DNA of 64,000 nucleotides, taken from positions 1-64,000 of the forward strand of contig NZ_FOGC01000010.1 of assembly GCF_900111105.1 (NCBI RefSeq). Reading direction: 5' to 3'. Numbering within the stretch: position 1 is the first letter of the stretch; the number at the start of each line of letters is the position of its first letter. Of this stretch, positions 50,992 to 59,931 are shown in pieces. The DNA is from Rosenbergiella nectarea. Its GTDB lineage: Bacteria > Pseudomonadota > Gammaproteobacteria > Enterobacterales > Enterobacteriaceae. The notes under the pieces are model-generated. The model did no database searches and had not been told where the DNA came from. It saw nothing but the letters and a program-made list of their open reading frames with translations. Position numbers and translations under genes: made by a program.

Positions 50992-52488
50992 GTGGAAACC
51001 AAAGACCTGATTGTGATCGGAGGCGGTATTAATGGGGCTGGCATCGCGGTCGATGCAGCGGGCCGCGGATTATCTGTATTGCTGCTCGAAGCAAAAGACT
51101 TTGCCTGCGCAACCTCCTCTGCAAGTTCGAAACTTATTCACGGTGGCTTACGCTACTTAGAGCATTACGAGTTCCGCTTAGTGAGTGAAGCGTTAGCGGA
51201 ACGCGAGGTGTTATTAAAAATGGCCCCTCAACTCGCCTTCCCTATGCGCTTCCGCCTACCCCATCAGCCCCATCTTCGTCCCGCGTGGATGATCCGTGTT
51301 GGCTTATTTATGTATGACCACTTGGGTAAACGTACAAGCTTACCCGCCAGTAAAAGTCTAAAATTTGGCACACAATCAGCGCTGAAACCCGATATTACGA
51401 AAGGCTTCGAATACTCGGATTGCTGGGTCGATGATGCGCGTATGGTCGTCGTCAATGCCCAAGAGATGGTCGAAAAAGGTGGCGAAGTCCGTACCCGCAC
51501 AAAGGTAACCCGTGCATGGCGTGAAAAGGGTTTGTGGCAGGTTGAGGCTGAAAATGTTGATACCGGCGAGGTGTTACGTTGGCAAGCAAAAGGCCTAGTC
51601 AATGCGGCAGGACCATGGGTTAAAGATATCTTCGATAATCAATTAGCGATCAAATCGCCTTATGGTATCCGACTCATTAAAGGAAGCCATATCGTTGTGC
51701 CTAAAGTCCACGACGAGAAGCAAGCTTATATCCTTCAGAACGAAGATAACCGTATTGTTTTTATCATTCCGTGGATGGATGAATTCTCAATCATCGGCAC
51801 GACCGATGTGGAATATAAAGGTGATCCACTGGCCGTTAAGATCGATGAGAAAGAAACCGCGTATCTGCTCAAAGTATATAACCAATACTTTAAACGCCAA
51901 TTAAGTACCGAAGATATTATCTGGAGCTATTCTGGCGTACGTCCATTATGTGATGACGAATCAGATTCGCCTCAAGCGATAACGCGTGACTACACCTTGG
52001 ATGTGCATGACGAGCAAGGCAGTGCCCCACTACTCTCAGTATTTGGTGGAAAGCTGACGACTTACCGTAAATTGGCTGAGCATGCTTTAGAGAAGTTAGC
52101 GAAATACTATCCCAATATTGGGCCAGCGTGGACCAAAGAGTGTGTATTGCCAGGTGGCCACTTTACGGGGACCCGTGAAGCGTTTACGCAAAACCTTCGC
52201 AAGCGCTATCCTTTTATCAGTACAGAAATGTCTCGTCACTATGCACGTACCTACGGCAGCGATACGGATAAGCTACTTGAAGGTATCACCAACATTGAAC
52301 AACTGGGTCATCACTTCGGTCACGATTTTTACGAACGAGAGCTTCGTTATCTCGTCGATAACGAATGGGTATGTACGGCTGAAGACGCTCTATGGCGTAG
52401 AACAAAACAAGGTATGTGGCTTTCACCGGAGCAACAAGAGGATGTGTCCCGTTGGTTAGCACAGCATCTCTCTTCATCCGTCGCCTAA
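50992..52488 (+). CDS. glpD: Aerobic glycerol-3-phosphate dehydrogenase
   Basis: GlpD is a peripheral inner-membrane flavoenzyme that oxidises glycerol 3-phosphate to DHAP and passes electrons to quinone. I choose the GTG giving METKDLIVIGGGINGAGIAV, preceded by GAGGAG; an in-frame TTG nine codons earlier lies inside the operator region. The 498-residue protein has the N-terminal FAD motif GxGxxG, the substrate pocket residues in SSKLIHGGLRYLEHYEF, and WSYSGVRPLCDDE. It is divergent from glpE and ends at a strong terminator. Confidence 0.97.
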   Translation: METKDLIVIGGGINGAGIAVDAAGRGLSVLLLEAKDFACATSSASSKLIHGGLRYLEHYEFRLVSEALAEREVLLKMAPQLAFPMRFRLPHQPHLRPAWMIRVGLFMYDHLGKRTSLPASKSLKFGTQSALKPDITKGFEYSDCWVDDARMVVVNAQEMVEKGGEVRTRTKVTRAWREKGLWQVEAENVDTGEVLRWQAKGLVNAAGPWVKDIFDNQLAIKSPYGIRLIKGSHIVVPKVHDEKQAYILQNEDNRIVFIIPWMDEFSIIGTTDVEYKGDPLAVKIDEKETAYLLKVYNQYFKRQLSTEDIIWSYSGVRPLCDDESDSPQAITRDYTLDVHDEQGSAPLLSVFGGKLTTYRKLAEHALEKLAKYYPNIGPAWTKECVLPGGHFTGTREAFTQNLRKRYPFISTEMSRHYARTYGSDTDKLLEGITNIEQLGHHFGHDFYERELRYLVDNEWVCTAEDALWRRTKQGMWLSPEQQEDVSRWLAQHLSSSVA

Positions 52489-52502
52489 CAATCTGTTCGA
52501 TA

Positions 52503-52531
52503 TAAAAAAACCGGGCTAGCCCGGTTTTTTT
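52503..52531. terminator. Bidirectional terminator between glpD and asd
   Basis: CCGGGCTAGCCCGG (52511-52524) is flanked by seven A residues on the left and a T-run on the right. It serves both convergent genes. Confidence 0.92.
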
Positions 52532-52532
52532 A

Positions 52533-53642
52533 TTAGCCTACCAGTTGACGTAACATTCTTCTTAGCGGCTCTGCAGCGCCCCACAGCAGCTGATCACCTA
52601 CGGTGAAGGCTGACAGATATTCAGGCCCCATATTTAATTTACGAAGGCGCCCGACGGGTGTCGTAAGGGTACCTGTCACCGCAGCAGGTGTCAGTTCGCG
52701 CATTGTCAGCTCACGATCGTTAGGGATGACTTTAACCCAAGGGTTATGTGCCCCAAGCATTTGCTCAATATCAGCCAACGGAATATCTTGCTTCAATTTA
52801 AGCGTGAAAGCTTGGCTGTGGCAGCGTAATGCTCCCACTCGCACACATAATCCATCAACCGGGATAATCTGCTGGGTCGCCAAAATCTTGTTAGTTTCGG
52901 CTTGCCCTTTCCACTCTTCTTTACTTTGGCCACTCGGTAATTGCTTATCAATCCACGGAATAAGGCTTCCCGCCAGCGGTACGCCAAAGTTATCCGTTGG
53001 TAAGGTGCCCGAGCGGGTAAAATCGGTGACACTGCGTTCTATATCTAAGATAGCCGAGGCGGGATCCTGTAATGACGTTGCCACGTGATCATGGAGCATA
53101 CCCATTTGCGTCAGTAACTCACGCATATGACGCGCACCGCCGCCCGATGCAGCCTGATAGGTGGCCACAGAAGCCCATTCAACGAGATTTTGTGAGAACA
53201 GTCCACCCAATGACATCAACATTAAACTGACGGTACAGTTTCCACCCACAAAGGTTTTGACGCCACGATTGATCCCATCGGTAATGACTTTTTGGTTTAC
53301 CGGATCAAGGATGATGATCGCATCGTCCGCCATCCGAAGCGTTGAGGCTGCATCAATCCAATAGCCTTGCCATCCCGCTTGACGTAAACGTGGATAAACG
53401 TCGCTGGTGTAATCCCCACCTTGGCAGGTAACTATAATATCGAGGCTCGCTAATGCATCAATATCATACGCGTCCTGTAAGGTCCCTTGGCTGTGCCCGG
53501 CAAAGACAGGCGCTGGCTGGCCGTGCTGTGAAGTCGAAAAAAAGACTGGATTAATGACAGAGAAGTCATTTTCTTCATTCATACGCGACATTAGCACGGA
53601 ACCCACCATGCCACGCCACCCGATAAACCCTACATTTTTCAT
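52533..53642 (-). CDS. asd: Aspartate-semialdehyde dehydrogenase
   Basis: Asd reduces aspartyl phosphate to aspartate semialdehyde, the branch point to lysine/DAP, threonine and methionine. The start giving [20 protein letters not shown] matches the family; the open frame continues 28 codons upstream without homology. The 369-residue protein has the catalytic Cys136 in [22 protein letters not shown], and the His in ALRCHSQAF. In E. coli the glycogen genes separate glpD and asd; here the two are adjacent. Confidence 0.97.
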   Translation of the reverse strand: MKNVGFIGWRGMVGSVLMSRMNEENDFSVINPVFFSTSQHGQPAPVFAGHSQGTLQDAYDIDALASLDIIVTCQGGDYTSDVYPRLRQAGWQGYWIDAASTLRMADDAIIILDPVNQKVITDGINRGVKTFVGGNCTVSLMLMSLGGLFSQNLVEWASVATYQAASGGGARHMRELLTQMGMLHDHVATSLQDPASAILDIERSVTDFTRSGTLPTDNFGVPLAGSLIPWIDKQLPSGQSKEEWKGQAETNKILATQQIIPVDGLCVRVGALRCHSQAFTLKLKQDIPLADIEQMLGAHNPWVKVIPNDRELTMRELTPAAVTGTLTTPVGRLRKLNMGPEYLSAFTVGDQLLWGAAEPLRRMLRQLVG

Positions 53643-53829
53643 GATGTGCCTGCTGTAATGATAAATATGCTGCATACCGATAATCGGATATGTCTGCACT
53701 CCCACCGATGGGAATGATACTATCAAACTCTACAAAAACTGGAGGTACTAGCAAGTGAAAAAAATCGATATTGCTCGATTAATTTATCATTTGGCTAATA
53801 CTCGCCGCCTGGAAGGACGACGATAAGTC

Positions 53830-54423
53830 ATGACTGAACTTTTTTCTGCCGCAGTATTGCTGGTTTTGATTATGGACCCGCTAGGTAACCTACCGATTTT
53901 TATGTCGGTGTTAAAGCATATTGATCCTAAGCGTAGACGGGTGATCATTATTCGTGAGCTGCTGATTGCCCTGGTGATAATGCTACTCTTTTTATTCACC
54001 GGCGAAAAAATGTTGGCCTTCTTGAATTTACGGGCGGAAACGGTCTCCATCTCGGGTGGGATTATTTTATTTTTGATCGCGATAAAAATGATATTTCCTT
54101 CGCCGGAGTCTACGACTTCGGGTTTGCCGGCCGGTGAAGAGCCTTTCTTAGTTCCTTTGGCCATCCCCCTATTAGCCGGTCCTTCGCTACTCGCAACCTT
54201 AATGCTGATGTCACATCAGTATCCTGGCGATATGGGGATGTTAATCATCGCGCTATCCATCGCATGGGGGATTACTGCTGCAATTCTAATGATGTCAGGG
54301 CTATTTCTAAGGCTGTTGGGGTCAAAAGGCGTGAATGCACTTGAGCGATTGATGGGACTGATTCTAATAATGATTGCAACACAGATGTTTTTAGATGGGA
54401 TTCGAGCCTATTTAAAACTCTAG
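53830..54423 (+). CDS. yhgN: MarC/YhgN family inner membrane protein
   Basis: YhgN is an integral membrane protein of the UPF0056/MarC family, of unknown function. The 197-residue product equals the E. coli length and has about six hydrophobic segments, with the family motif MDPLGNLPIFMSVLKHIDPK near the N-terminus and AIPLLAGPSLLATLML in the fourth segment. It is divergent from asd and ends at a T-rich terminator facing gntU. Confidence 0.93.
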   Translation: MTELFSAAVLLVLIMDPLGNLPIFMSVLKHIDPKRRRVIIIRELLIALVIMLLFLFTGEKMLAFLNLRAETVSISGGIILFLIAIKMIFPSPESTTSGLPAGEEPFLVPLAIPLLAGPSLLATLMLMSHQYPGDMGMLIIALSIAWGITAAILMMSGLFLRLLGSKGVNALERLMGLILIMIATQMFLDGIRAYLKL

Positions 54424-54424
54424 T

Positions 54425-54458
54425 AAAAAAAGGGTCGATATGTCGACCCTTTTTTTTA
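54425..54458. terminator. Bidirectional terminator between yhgN and gntU
   Basis: AGGGTCGA (54431-54438) pairs with TCGACCCT (54443-54450), with an A-run before and eight T residues after. Confidence 0.92.
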
Positions 54459-55799
54459 TTAGGACAGTAATTCAAAGGCGATCATACCAATAATCCCCCC
54501 CGTGACGCCGAGGATAGTTTCCATCATTGTCCAGGTTTTGAGGGTTTCTACCTCAGTCGCCCCCGTAAAACGTCCATATAACCAGAAGCCCGCATCATTG
54601 ACGTGACTGACAATAATTGACCCTCCCCCGATACAAATTGAAAGCGCCGCCAGCTGAGCGCCACTGTAATGCAACGGTTCAATCACGGGCATGATCAGTC
54701 CCACAGCGGTCAGACATGCTACCGTCGCCGAACCTTGAATAATACGGACCACGCCGGCCAGAATGAAACAAGAGAGTGCGACGGGTAGCCCTAAGCCTAT
54801 TAAGGAGTGACCCAACGCTGGACCGACACCTGAATCGACTAGGACTTGTTTGAAAACGCCTCCCGCACCGATAACCAGTAAAATAATTCCTGCAGGTTGT
54901 AACGCTTCACCACAAATTGCCATTACTCGAGACTTATCCATTCCTTGACGATAAGCCAAACCATAGATAGTGATTAATACGGCAATAAGAATCGCGATAA
55001 AAGGATGGCCAATAAATTCAAAGCATTCGTAGAGGCGGCTTCCCTTATCGATAAAATTAGCCGCAATCGTTTTTAAACCAACCAAAATTAACGGGAAAAG
55101 GATCAGTGATAAACTGAATCCAAAAGAGGGCAATTTATCTTTCGCGACTTCAGGAAAGCTATCCGCTGCTGGAGAAGCAAATTGTACGCGTTTCGCAATA
55201 AAGTTACCGAAGAGAGGACCCGCGATAAGCATTCCAGGAATGGCTGCACAGAGGCCTAGTAAGATCATCCAGCCAAAATCCGCATGCATCTGCGAAGCGA
55301 GTAGCATCGGCGCAGGTCCTGGCAACACGAATGCCGCTGCCGCGGCAACACCCGCAAACAAAGGGATTACCAGCTTCACCATATTGTCTTGAGTACGACG
55401 CGCGACCGCAAAAGCAATACTGATTAATAATACGATCGCTACTTCAAAAAATAAGGGTAATGCGCAGATGAAGCCTGCTGCCCCCATTGCAAAGTGGGAA
55501 CGCTTTTCACCAAAGGTTTTCAACATCCGTATCGCTATTTGGTCAACTGCGCCGGTTTCATGCAAAATCTTACCGAACATCGCGCCGAGTGCGACCACTA
55601 CGGCCAGGAAGCCTAGAGTACCTCCCATCCCTTTTTGCATGGTGTCAGTAATTTTATCCAGTGGCATCCCTGAAAAAATACCGGCACCGACAGAAACGAG
55701 CATTAACGCGACAAAAGCATGCATCCGCGCTTTCATGACTAAAAATAGAAGCAGAATGACAGAGCCTGCTGCCGTTAAAACGAGTGTTGCCGTGCTCAT
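54459..55799 (-). CDS. gntU: Low-affinity gluconate permease GntU
   Basis: GntU is a GntP-family proton-coupled gluconate importer in the inner membrane. The 446-residue protein equals the E. coli length and has about 12-14 hydrophobic segments. Family motifs include KGMGGTLGFLAVVVALGAMFGK, ICALPLFFEVAIVLLIS and VVSHVNDAGFW-like IIVSHVNDAGFWL. It lies nine bases after gntK in a gntKU unit, with gntR just upstream. Confidence 0.95.
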   Translation of the reverse strand: MSTATLVLTAAGSVILLLFLVMKARMHAFVALMLVSVGAGIFSGMPLDKITDTMQKGMGGTLGFLAVVVALGAMFGKILHETGAVDQIAIRMLKTFGEKRSHFAMGAAGFICALPLFFEVAIVLLISIAFAVARRTQDNMVKLVIPLFAGVAAAAAFVLPGPAPMLLASQMHADFGWMILLGLCAAIPGMLIAGPLFGNFIAKRVQFASPAADSFPEVAKDKLPSFGFSLSLILFPLILVGLKTIAANFIDKGSRLYECFEFIGHPFIAILIAVLITIYGLAYRQGMDKSRVMAICGEALQPAGIILLVIGAGGVFKQVLVDSGVGPALGHSLIGLGLPVALSCFILAGVVRIIQGSATVACLTAVGLIMPVIEPLHYSGAQLAALSICIGGGSIIVSHVNDAGFWLYGRFTGATEVETLKTWTMMETILGVTGGIIGMIAFELLS

Positions 55800-55808
55800 G
55801 AATCAACC

Positions 55809-56339
55809 TTATTGGATATTGTTTTTAATCGTTTCAACTGTCTCAGCAATGACATCATCGAGTGAATGGCTAATATCAACGACTAAAACATCAGATTCTG
55901 AACCATTAGGTTCTTCCAAGGTATCGAATTGAGTCACTAACATGTTTGTTTTAAAGAAGTGACCTTTACGTACTTTAAGGCGCTGTTCAATGGTCTCGAA
56001 GTCACCCTTTAAATAGATAAACTTAAGATTTTTGATACCGTCACGCAGAATATCTCGATAACTTTTCTTTAAGGATGAGCAGACGATGATGGACACCTTT
56101 TGCGTGCGCTGCATGGCAAACGCAGCATCGTTAATGGCCTGTAGCCAAGGGGCTCGGTCTTGATCATTCAGTGGCTGACCTTCTGCCATTTTTAGAATAT
56201 TAGAACGAGGGTGTAAGAAATCACCGTCTAGAAAAGCAGTTTGCAGCTTTTGTGAGACTTGATTAGCAACAACTGATTTTCCGCTACCTGAGACACCCAT
56301 CAGGACAAACACATAATGCTGAGAAGAGGCTTCTGTCAT
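55809..56339 (-). CDS. gntK: Gluconate kinase GntK
   Basis: GntK phosphorylates gluconate to 6-phosphogluconate for the Entner-Doudoroff and pentose phosphate routes. I choose the ATG preceded by GGAG, giving MTEASSQHYVFVLMGVSGSG; another ATG seven codons earlier has no visible ribosome binding site. The 176-residue P-loop kinase has GVSGSGKS, the gluconate region FLDGDFLHPRSNI and the lid LKVRKGHFFKT. A GntR operator lies 28 bases upstream. Confidence 0.96.
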   Translation of the reverse strand: MTEASSQHYVFVLMGVSGSGKSVVANQVSQKLQTAFLDGDFLHPRSNILKMAEGQPLNDQDRAPWLQAINDAAFAMQRTQKVSIIVCSSLKKSYRDILRDGIKNLKFIYLKGDFETIEQRLKVRKGHFFKTNMLVTQFDTLEEPNGSESDVLVVDISHSLDDVIAETVETIKNNIQ

Positions 56340-56366
56340 AACTGCTCCAACCTTAGTCATTCACAA

Positions 56367-56380
56367 TGTTACCGATAACA
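56367..56380. promoter_or_regulatory. GntR operator before gntK
   Basis: TGTTACCGATAACA is a near-perfect palindrome of the LacI/GntR gluconate operator type. It lies between gntR and gntK, close to the gntK start. Confidence 0.7.
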
Positions 56381-56446
56381 ATTTAATAACTATTGTTATA
56401 GCTTGTCGGTTGAAGCGCAATCTATTCGTTAGTAAAAGGCTTAAAA

Positions 56447-56462
56447 TGTGAACTCAATCATA
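56447..56462. promoter_or_regulatory. Possible CRP site between gntR and gntK
   Basis: TGTGA-N6-TCATA matches the CRP core at 9 of 10 positions. gntKU is CRP-activated in E. coli, which supports the call. Confidence 0.5.
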
Positions 56463-56469
56463 AAAATGA

Positions 56470-57465
56470 TTAAATACTGCCGCCCTTTCTAAGTGAAAAA
56501 CCTAAATCAATGCAGGATGACTCACACCCCTTTCCAGCTAGACGGGCCAGTAACATTTCTGCGGCGATTTTGCCCATTTTTTTCCGAGGTGTCACCACCG
56601 TCGCTAACGTTGGAGAGACATTTTCTGTAATGTCGTGACCATGAAACCCCGCAATCGCCATTTGATCGGGGACAGAGATTCCTTGTCGCTGGCACTCAAA
56701 CATCGCACCAATCGCAAGGTCATCATTGGTACAAAATATCCCGTCAACGTCTGGATAACGTTGCTGGGCCAATTTTAACAGTTCGCCCCCTGTACTAAAT
56801 GAAGAAGGCTGCTCGCTCATCACCGTACGTGGCGCTAATCCTGCCTGCTCCATGGCCTCAATATAACCGGCTTTTTTCTGTAATGTTCGTTCGTCAAGGC
56901 GAGCGCCAAGATAGACGAGGTGCCGATGGCCTTGAGCAATCATGCTTTCGGTCATTTGACGGGCCGCCGCAACGTTATTAAACCCTACCGCCATATCTAA
57001 ATAAGGTGAGGATGAGTCCATAATCTCAACGACAGGAATACCCGCTACCTCCAGCATACGCAATGTACCGGGGGTATGTTGGCGCTCCGTTAAAATCACC
57101 CCGTCAACATTCCACCCTAGCAACGAGCGAAGTTGACGTTCTTCTTTCTCGGCATGATAGCCAAAGTGGGCAACTAATGTTTGATAACCGGCTTTATCGG
57201 TTACGGACTCTATACCTTGTAGCACGTCGGCAAACACGTGGTTAGTTAAAGAAGGAAGCAATATACCAATCGCTCGGCTTGTCGCATTGGATAGCATATC
57301 GGGTACGCGGTTAGGAATATAACCGAGCTCATCCAGCGCAATAGCAATCCTTTCGCCAAGCGGAGCGGATACTTGTTGTGGATTACGTAGATAACGACTG
57401 ACCGTCATTTTGGTGACTCCAACGCGATCAGCAACGTCTTGCAATATGGGCCTTTTTTTCTTCAT
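56470..57465 (-). CDS. gntR: Gluconate repressor GntR
   Basis: GntR is a LacI-family repressor of gluconate genes, released by gluconate. The 331-residue product equals the E. coli length. The N-terminal helix-turn-helix reads VADRVGVTKMTVSRYLRNPQ, the hinge is near residues 48-60, and the periplasmic-binding-like effector core follows. I choose the ATG giving MKKKRPILQD rather than a TTG three codons earlier. It precedes gntKU on the same strand. Confidence 0.97.
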   Translation of the reverse strand: MKKKRPILQDVADRVGVTKMTVSRYLRNPQQVSAPLGERIAIALDELGYIPNRVPDMLSNATSRAIGILLPSLTNHVFADVLQGIESVTDKAGYQTLVAHFGYHAEKEERQLRSLLGWNVDGVILTERQHTPGTLRMLEVAGIPVVEIMDSSSPYLDMAVGFNNVAAARQMTESMIAQGHRHLVYLGARLDERTLQKKAGYIEAMEQAGLAPRTVMSEQPSSFSTGGELLKLAQQRYPDVDGIFCTNDDLAIGAMFECQRQGISVPDQMAIAGFHGHDITENVSPTLATVVTPRKKMGKIAAEMLLARLAGKGCESSCIDLGFSLRKGGSI

Positions 57466-57524
57466 TGCGCTCAATTGGGTAGGCAGTAAGAGTAATTTAA
57501 TAGTAACACTATTTTACACTAGCC

Positions 57525-57557
57525 AAAAAAAAGAGACGGCTATCTGGAAGCCGTCTC
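57525..57557 (-). terminator. Terminator after yhhW
   Basis: GAGACGGCT (57533-57541) pairs with AGCCGTCTC (57549-57557), followed on the minus strand by eight T residues. Confidence 0.92.
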
Positions 57558-57575
57558 ACATTACCCATTACTTTT

Positions 57576-58271
57576 TTACACTGGTGGTAAATCAAAAATT
57601 AAGAGTTCCGTGGGCTGGTCTGCAGAGAAGGTGAGACTCTTTTCATCCCACACGGCTGCCGCATCACTCGCCTCAAGTCGTTGTTCGTTAACCGACACCT
57701 GGCCTTTGACCACTTGGACCCAAGTCTTACGAGCAGGATCAATATCCATGCTCCCTGCTTCTCCATCTGCCAGTACCCAACGTGATAAGGTCATGTCCTG
57801 ATACACTTTTAACGAGTTTTCTCTCGCATCAGGTGTCAGGATGAATTGACGGCCTGATTGGTCAGCAAATTTACGTTGCTCATAACGAGGGGTAATATTT
57901 TGCTGGTCAGGCATGATCCAAATTTGATAAAGGTGCAGAGCCTGTTGAGAGTCGGGATTATATTCTGAGTGGCGAACGCCAGTGCCCGCACTCATAATCT
58001 GAAATTCTCCTGCTGGAATTTGTTCTTTATTCCCCATGCTATCTTGGTGTTCAACGACGCCAGAGAGAACATAAGTAAGAATTTCCATATTTTGATGAGG
58101 GTGAGTCCCAAATCCTTTGCTCGGAGCGATGGTATCTTCGTTGATCACGCGCAATGCAGAAAATCCCATAAAATTCGGATCGTAGTAGTCTGCAAACGAA
58201 AATGTATGCCAGCTATCCAACCAGCCATGGTGAGCATGGCCACGTTCTTGCGCTTTACGGATATAAATCAT
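57576..58271 (-). CDS. yhhW: Pirin-family protein YhhW
   Basis: YhhW is a pirin-family cupin shown in E. coli to have quercetin 2,3-dioxygenase activity in vitro. The 231-residue protein equals the E. coli length. The metal-binding first cupin motif is present: GTHPHQNMEILTYVLSGVVEHQD, shown here by its His-x-His and later His and Glu (GTHPHQ; MSAGTGVRHSEYNPD). Its physiological substrate is not known. yhhX, its E. coli neighbour, is absent and ryhB lies directly upstream. Confidence 0.94.
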   Translation of the reverse strand: MIYIRKAQERGHAHHGWLDSWHTFSFADYYDPNFMGFSALRVINEDTIAPSKGFGTHPHQNMEILTYVLSGVVEHQDSMGNKEQIPAGEFQIMSAGTGVRHSEYNPDSQQALHLYQIWIMPDQQNITPRYEQRKFADQSGRQFILTPDARENSLKVYQDMTLSRWVLADGEAGSMDIDPARKTWVQVVKGQVSVNEQRLEASDAAAVWDEKSLTFSADQPTELLIFDLPPV

Positions 58272-58369
58272 GGAAACCTCCTCAATTTTTTCTATAGTTT
58301 GAAGAGATACTGAGTAAAAGAATAGCTGAAAAACTTCACCGCTCTATTCAAAATTTGTGAACGACGGCG

Positions 58370-58457
58370 AAAAAAAAGCCAGCACGCGGCTGGCTAAATA
58401 CTGGAAGCAATGTGAGCAATGTCGTGTTCCGTTGAATGTCAGTCTCACCGGAACAGT
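58370..58457 (-). ncRNA. ryhB: Iron-stress small RNA RyhB
   Basis: RyhB is the Hfq-dependent sRNA that, when iron is scarce, represses mRNAs of iron-using proteins such as sodB and sdh. The minus strand carries the diagnostic pairing core CGACATTGCTCACATTGCTT followed by CCAGTATT, then a Rho-independent terminator: AGCCAGC (58377-58383 on plus) with GCTGGCT (58389-58395) and eight U residues. These match E. coli RyhB from memory over the core and terminator; the 5' third diverges. The predicted RNA is about 88 bases. A sigma-70 promoter and Fur box lie upstream. The E. coli gene has the same neighbourhood (yhhW-yhhX-ryhB). Confidence 0.93.
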
Positions 58458-58460
58458 TGA

Positions 58461-58489
58461 ATGTTAATCGCAATCATTATCATTTACAA
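58461..58489 (-). promoter_or_regulatory. ryhB promoter with Fur box
   Basis: On the minus strand TTGTAA (58484-58489) and TAACAT (58461-58466) are separated by 17 bases. A Fur box at 58463-58481 matches the 19-base consensus GATAATGATAATCATTATC at 15 positions and covers the spacer and -10, so Fe-Fur would block transcription. Confidence 0.85.
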
Positions 58490-58518
58490 TAGCATTATGG
58501 AAATTAATGAGGTTTTTT

Positions 58519-58767
58519 ATGAAAAGATTAATTGTCTTGCTGGCGTTACTGAATTCTACAGCGGCTTTCGCTACCAATCTTTCTAGCCCATCGCCGCTGT
58601 CACCCTCAGCATCACAGCAGCGCTTGCAAAACCAGATGTCCACTCAGCAACAGCTACATTCACAACAACTTCATTTAGAACAACAGAATAGTGCTCAACG
58701 GCTACAGCAGGAAAATCAGCTTCACCAACAGAAGATGTTACGCAAAGTCCAAAGCGAACAGCCCTAA
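58519..58767 (+). CDS. yhhA: YhhA-like DUF2756 family secreted protein
   Basis: A small protein of unknown function with a signal peptide ([18 protein letters not shown]) and a mature part made mostly of Gln, Ser, Leu and His ([20 protein letters not shown]), probably an amphipathic coil. I choose the ATG preceded by GAGG at six bases; an ATG four codons earlier is in frame. At 82 residues it is much shorter than E. coli YhhA (about 146). Identity rests on its position beside ugpQ and this composition. Its 3' end overlaps ugpQ by four bases. Confidence 0.75.
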   Translation: MKRLIVLLALLNSTAAFATNLSSPSPLSPSASQQRLQNQMSTQQQLHSQQLHLEQQNSAQRLQQENQLHQQKMLRKVQSEQP

Positions 58768-59510
58768 TTCGGAAACTGTGGGCCGATTTGATCGATACAA
58801 TCGGTACAAATCGTATCCACCCCATAGTCGAGTAATTCGCGAACCTTACGCGGGTCGTTGACGGTATAGGCAAGAATACGCAACCCCGCCTGCTTAATTT
58901 GATAAATGCGTGCAGGGGTTAATAGCCGATAATTAAGATGTAGGGAAACACACTCAAGTTGTTGGGTGGTGCTCAGCCAATCATCCTGCCATTCATGCAT
59001 CAAATAGCCGCGCGGAAGATCTGGCTGTTCCTGCTGTGCGGCAAATAGTGCTTCGTAAGAGAATGAAGAAAGTAGCGGCTTGGTCATCTCTCGCCAATAT
59101 TCCGCCGCTGCGCGGGCGACCAACGTACCGGTAACGGATTCCAACCCCGTTGTCGGTTTAATTTCGATATTGGCTAACAGCCCATACTGCTGACAACGTT
59201 TAGCGACATCAGCAAGGTGTGCCAGCCCTTCTCCTACAAACTGCTCAGAAAACCATGAGCCTGCATCCACCTGTCGTAAGGTCTCCCACGTCATATCGCC
59301 TGCCACCCCTCGAGAGTGACTAGTGCGGGTGAGCGTATCATCGTCTAGTAAAAAGACCTGCTGATCAGCCGAAAGTTTAGCGTCGAATTCAATCATGGTA
59401 TGGCCATAATGATATCCGCAGTCAATGGCGGCTAAGGTATTCTCTGGCGCTAAGTTGCCTCCGCCCCGATGAGCGACAATTCTTGGGTAGGGCCAATTTT
59501 CATTAATCAT
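58764..59510 (-). CDS. ugpQ: Glycerophosphodiester phosphodiesterase UgpQ
   Basis: UgpQ is the cytosolic enzyme that hydrolyses glycerophosphodiesters to glycerol 3-phosphate and an alcohol. The 248-residue GDPD-family TIM barrel has the catalytic motif [17 protein letters not shown] (His, Arg, Glu), [20 protein letters not shown] and NIEIKPTTG. It looks intact. In E. coli it ends the ugpBAECQ operon; here ugpB, A and E are missing and only a ugpC fragment precedes it, overlapping by eight bases. The product would act on diesters entering by another route or made inside the cell, feeding GlpD. Confidence 0.96.
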   Translation of the reverse strand: MINENWPYPRIVAHRGGGNLAPENTLAAIDCGYHYGHTMIEFDAKLSADQQVFLLDDDTLTRTSHSRGVAGDMTWETLRQVDAGSWFSEQFVGEGLAHLADVAKRCQQYGLLANIEIKPTTGLESVTGTLVARAAAEYWREMTKPLLSSFSYEALFAAQQEQPDLPRGYLMHEWQDDWLSTTQQLECVSLHLNYRLLTPARIYQIKQAGLRILAYTVNDPRKVRELLDYGVDTICTDCIDQIGPQFPN

Positions 59511-59760
59511 CTAAACGCTGTCCTGAGGTGATATCAAAATACTGTAAGTCCTGGGCCGGTAGCGTCACCCTTATCAGTTCGCCTACTTTTGGGCAGTTCA
59601 ATTGCGCAGCACGAATAACCAACGGTTGCGCTCCAATTTTACCATGAATGATATTATCAGCACCGAGCATTTCTACCGCATCGACCTCGATGATCATCCC
59701 GTCTCCATGCTCTGTTAAGGATTCAACCTTGATATGTTCTGGACGTATACCGAGAGTCAA
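59503..59760 (-). pseudogene. ugpC: 3' remnant of ugpC (C-terminal domain only)
   Basis: An 85-codon fragment corresponds to the C-terminal TOBE/regulatory domain of the ABC ATPase UgpC: LGIRPEHIKVESL, then VEMLGADNIIHGKIG and a final [11 protein letters not shown]. About 270 N-terminal residues, including Walker A, signature and Walker B, are missing. Extending the frame upstream reaches a TGA at 59782-59784 after eight codons, with no ATPase sequence. The first codon of the longest reading is a TTG without a clear ribosome binding site. It abuts ugpQ, in the position of the parental gene. Confidence 0.85.
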
Positions 59761-59882
59761 TGCCGGTTTGATTGACTTAATTCAGTAAATGCTGACAAAT
59801 ATTGGTCATAACCATGACAGTGAAGCGTGACAGAAATAGGGCAGATTAAAGGCAGTTTTATGACAGCAAGGTTTTCAGCGCA

Positions 59883-59912
59883 TAAAAAAGGAGATGACTA
59901 AGCATCTCCTTT
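59883..59912 (-). terminator. Terminator after rpoH
   Basis: AAAGGAGATG (59887-59896) pairs with CATCTCCTTT (59903-59912); the minus strand then runs into a T-tract. Confidence 0.85.
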
Positions 59913-59931
59913 CGATCGCGACGTTATATCA

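Noticed and set aside
59503-59760. Stand-alone small gene of 85 codons before ugpQ
   Set aside because: The sequence is the C-terminal domain of UgpC and lacks a convincing start; a remnant is the simpler reading.
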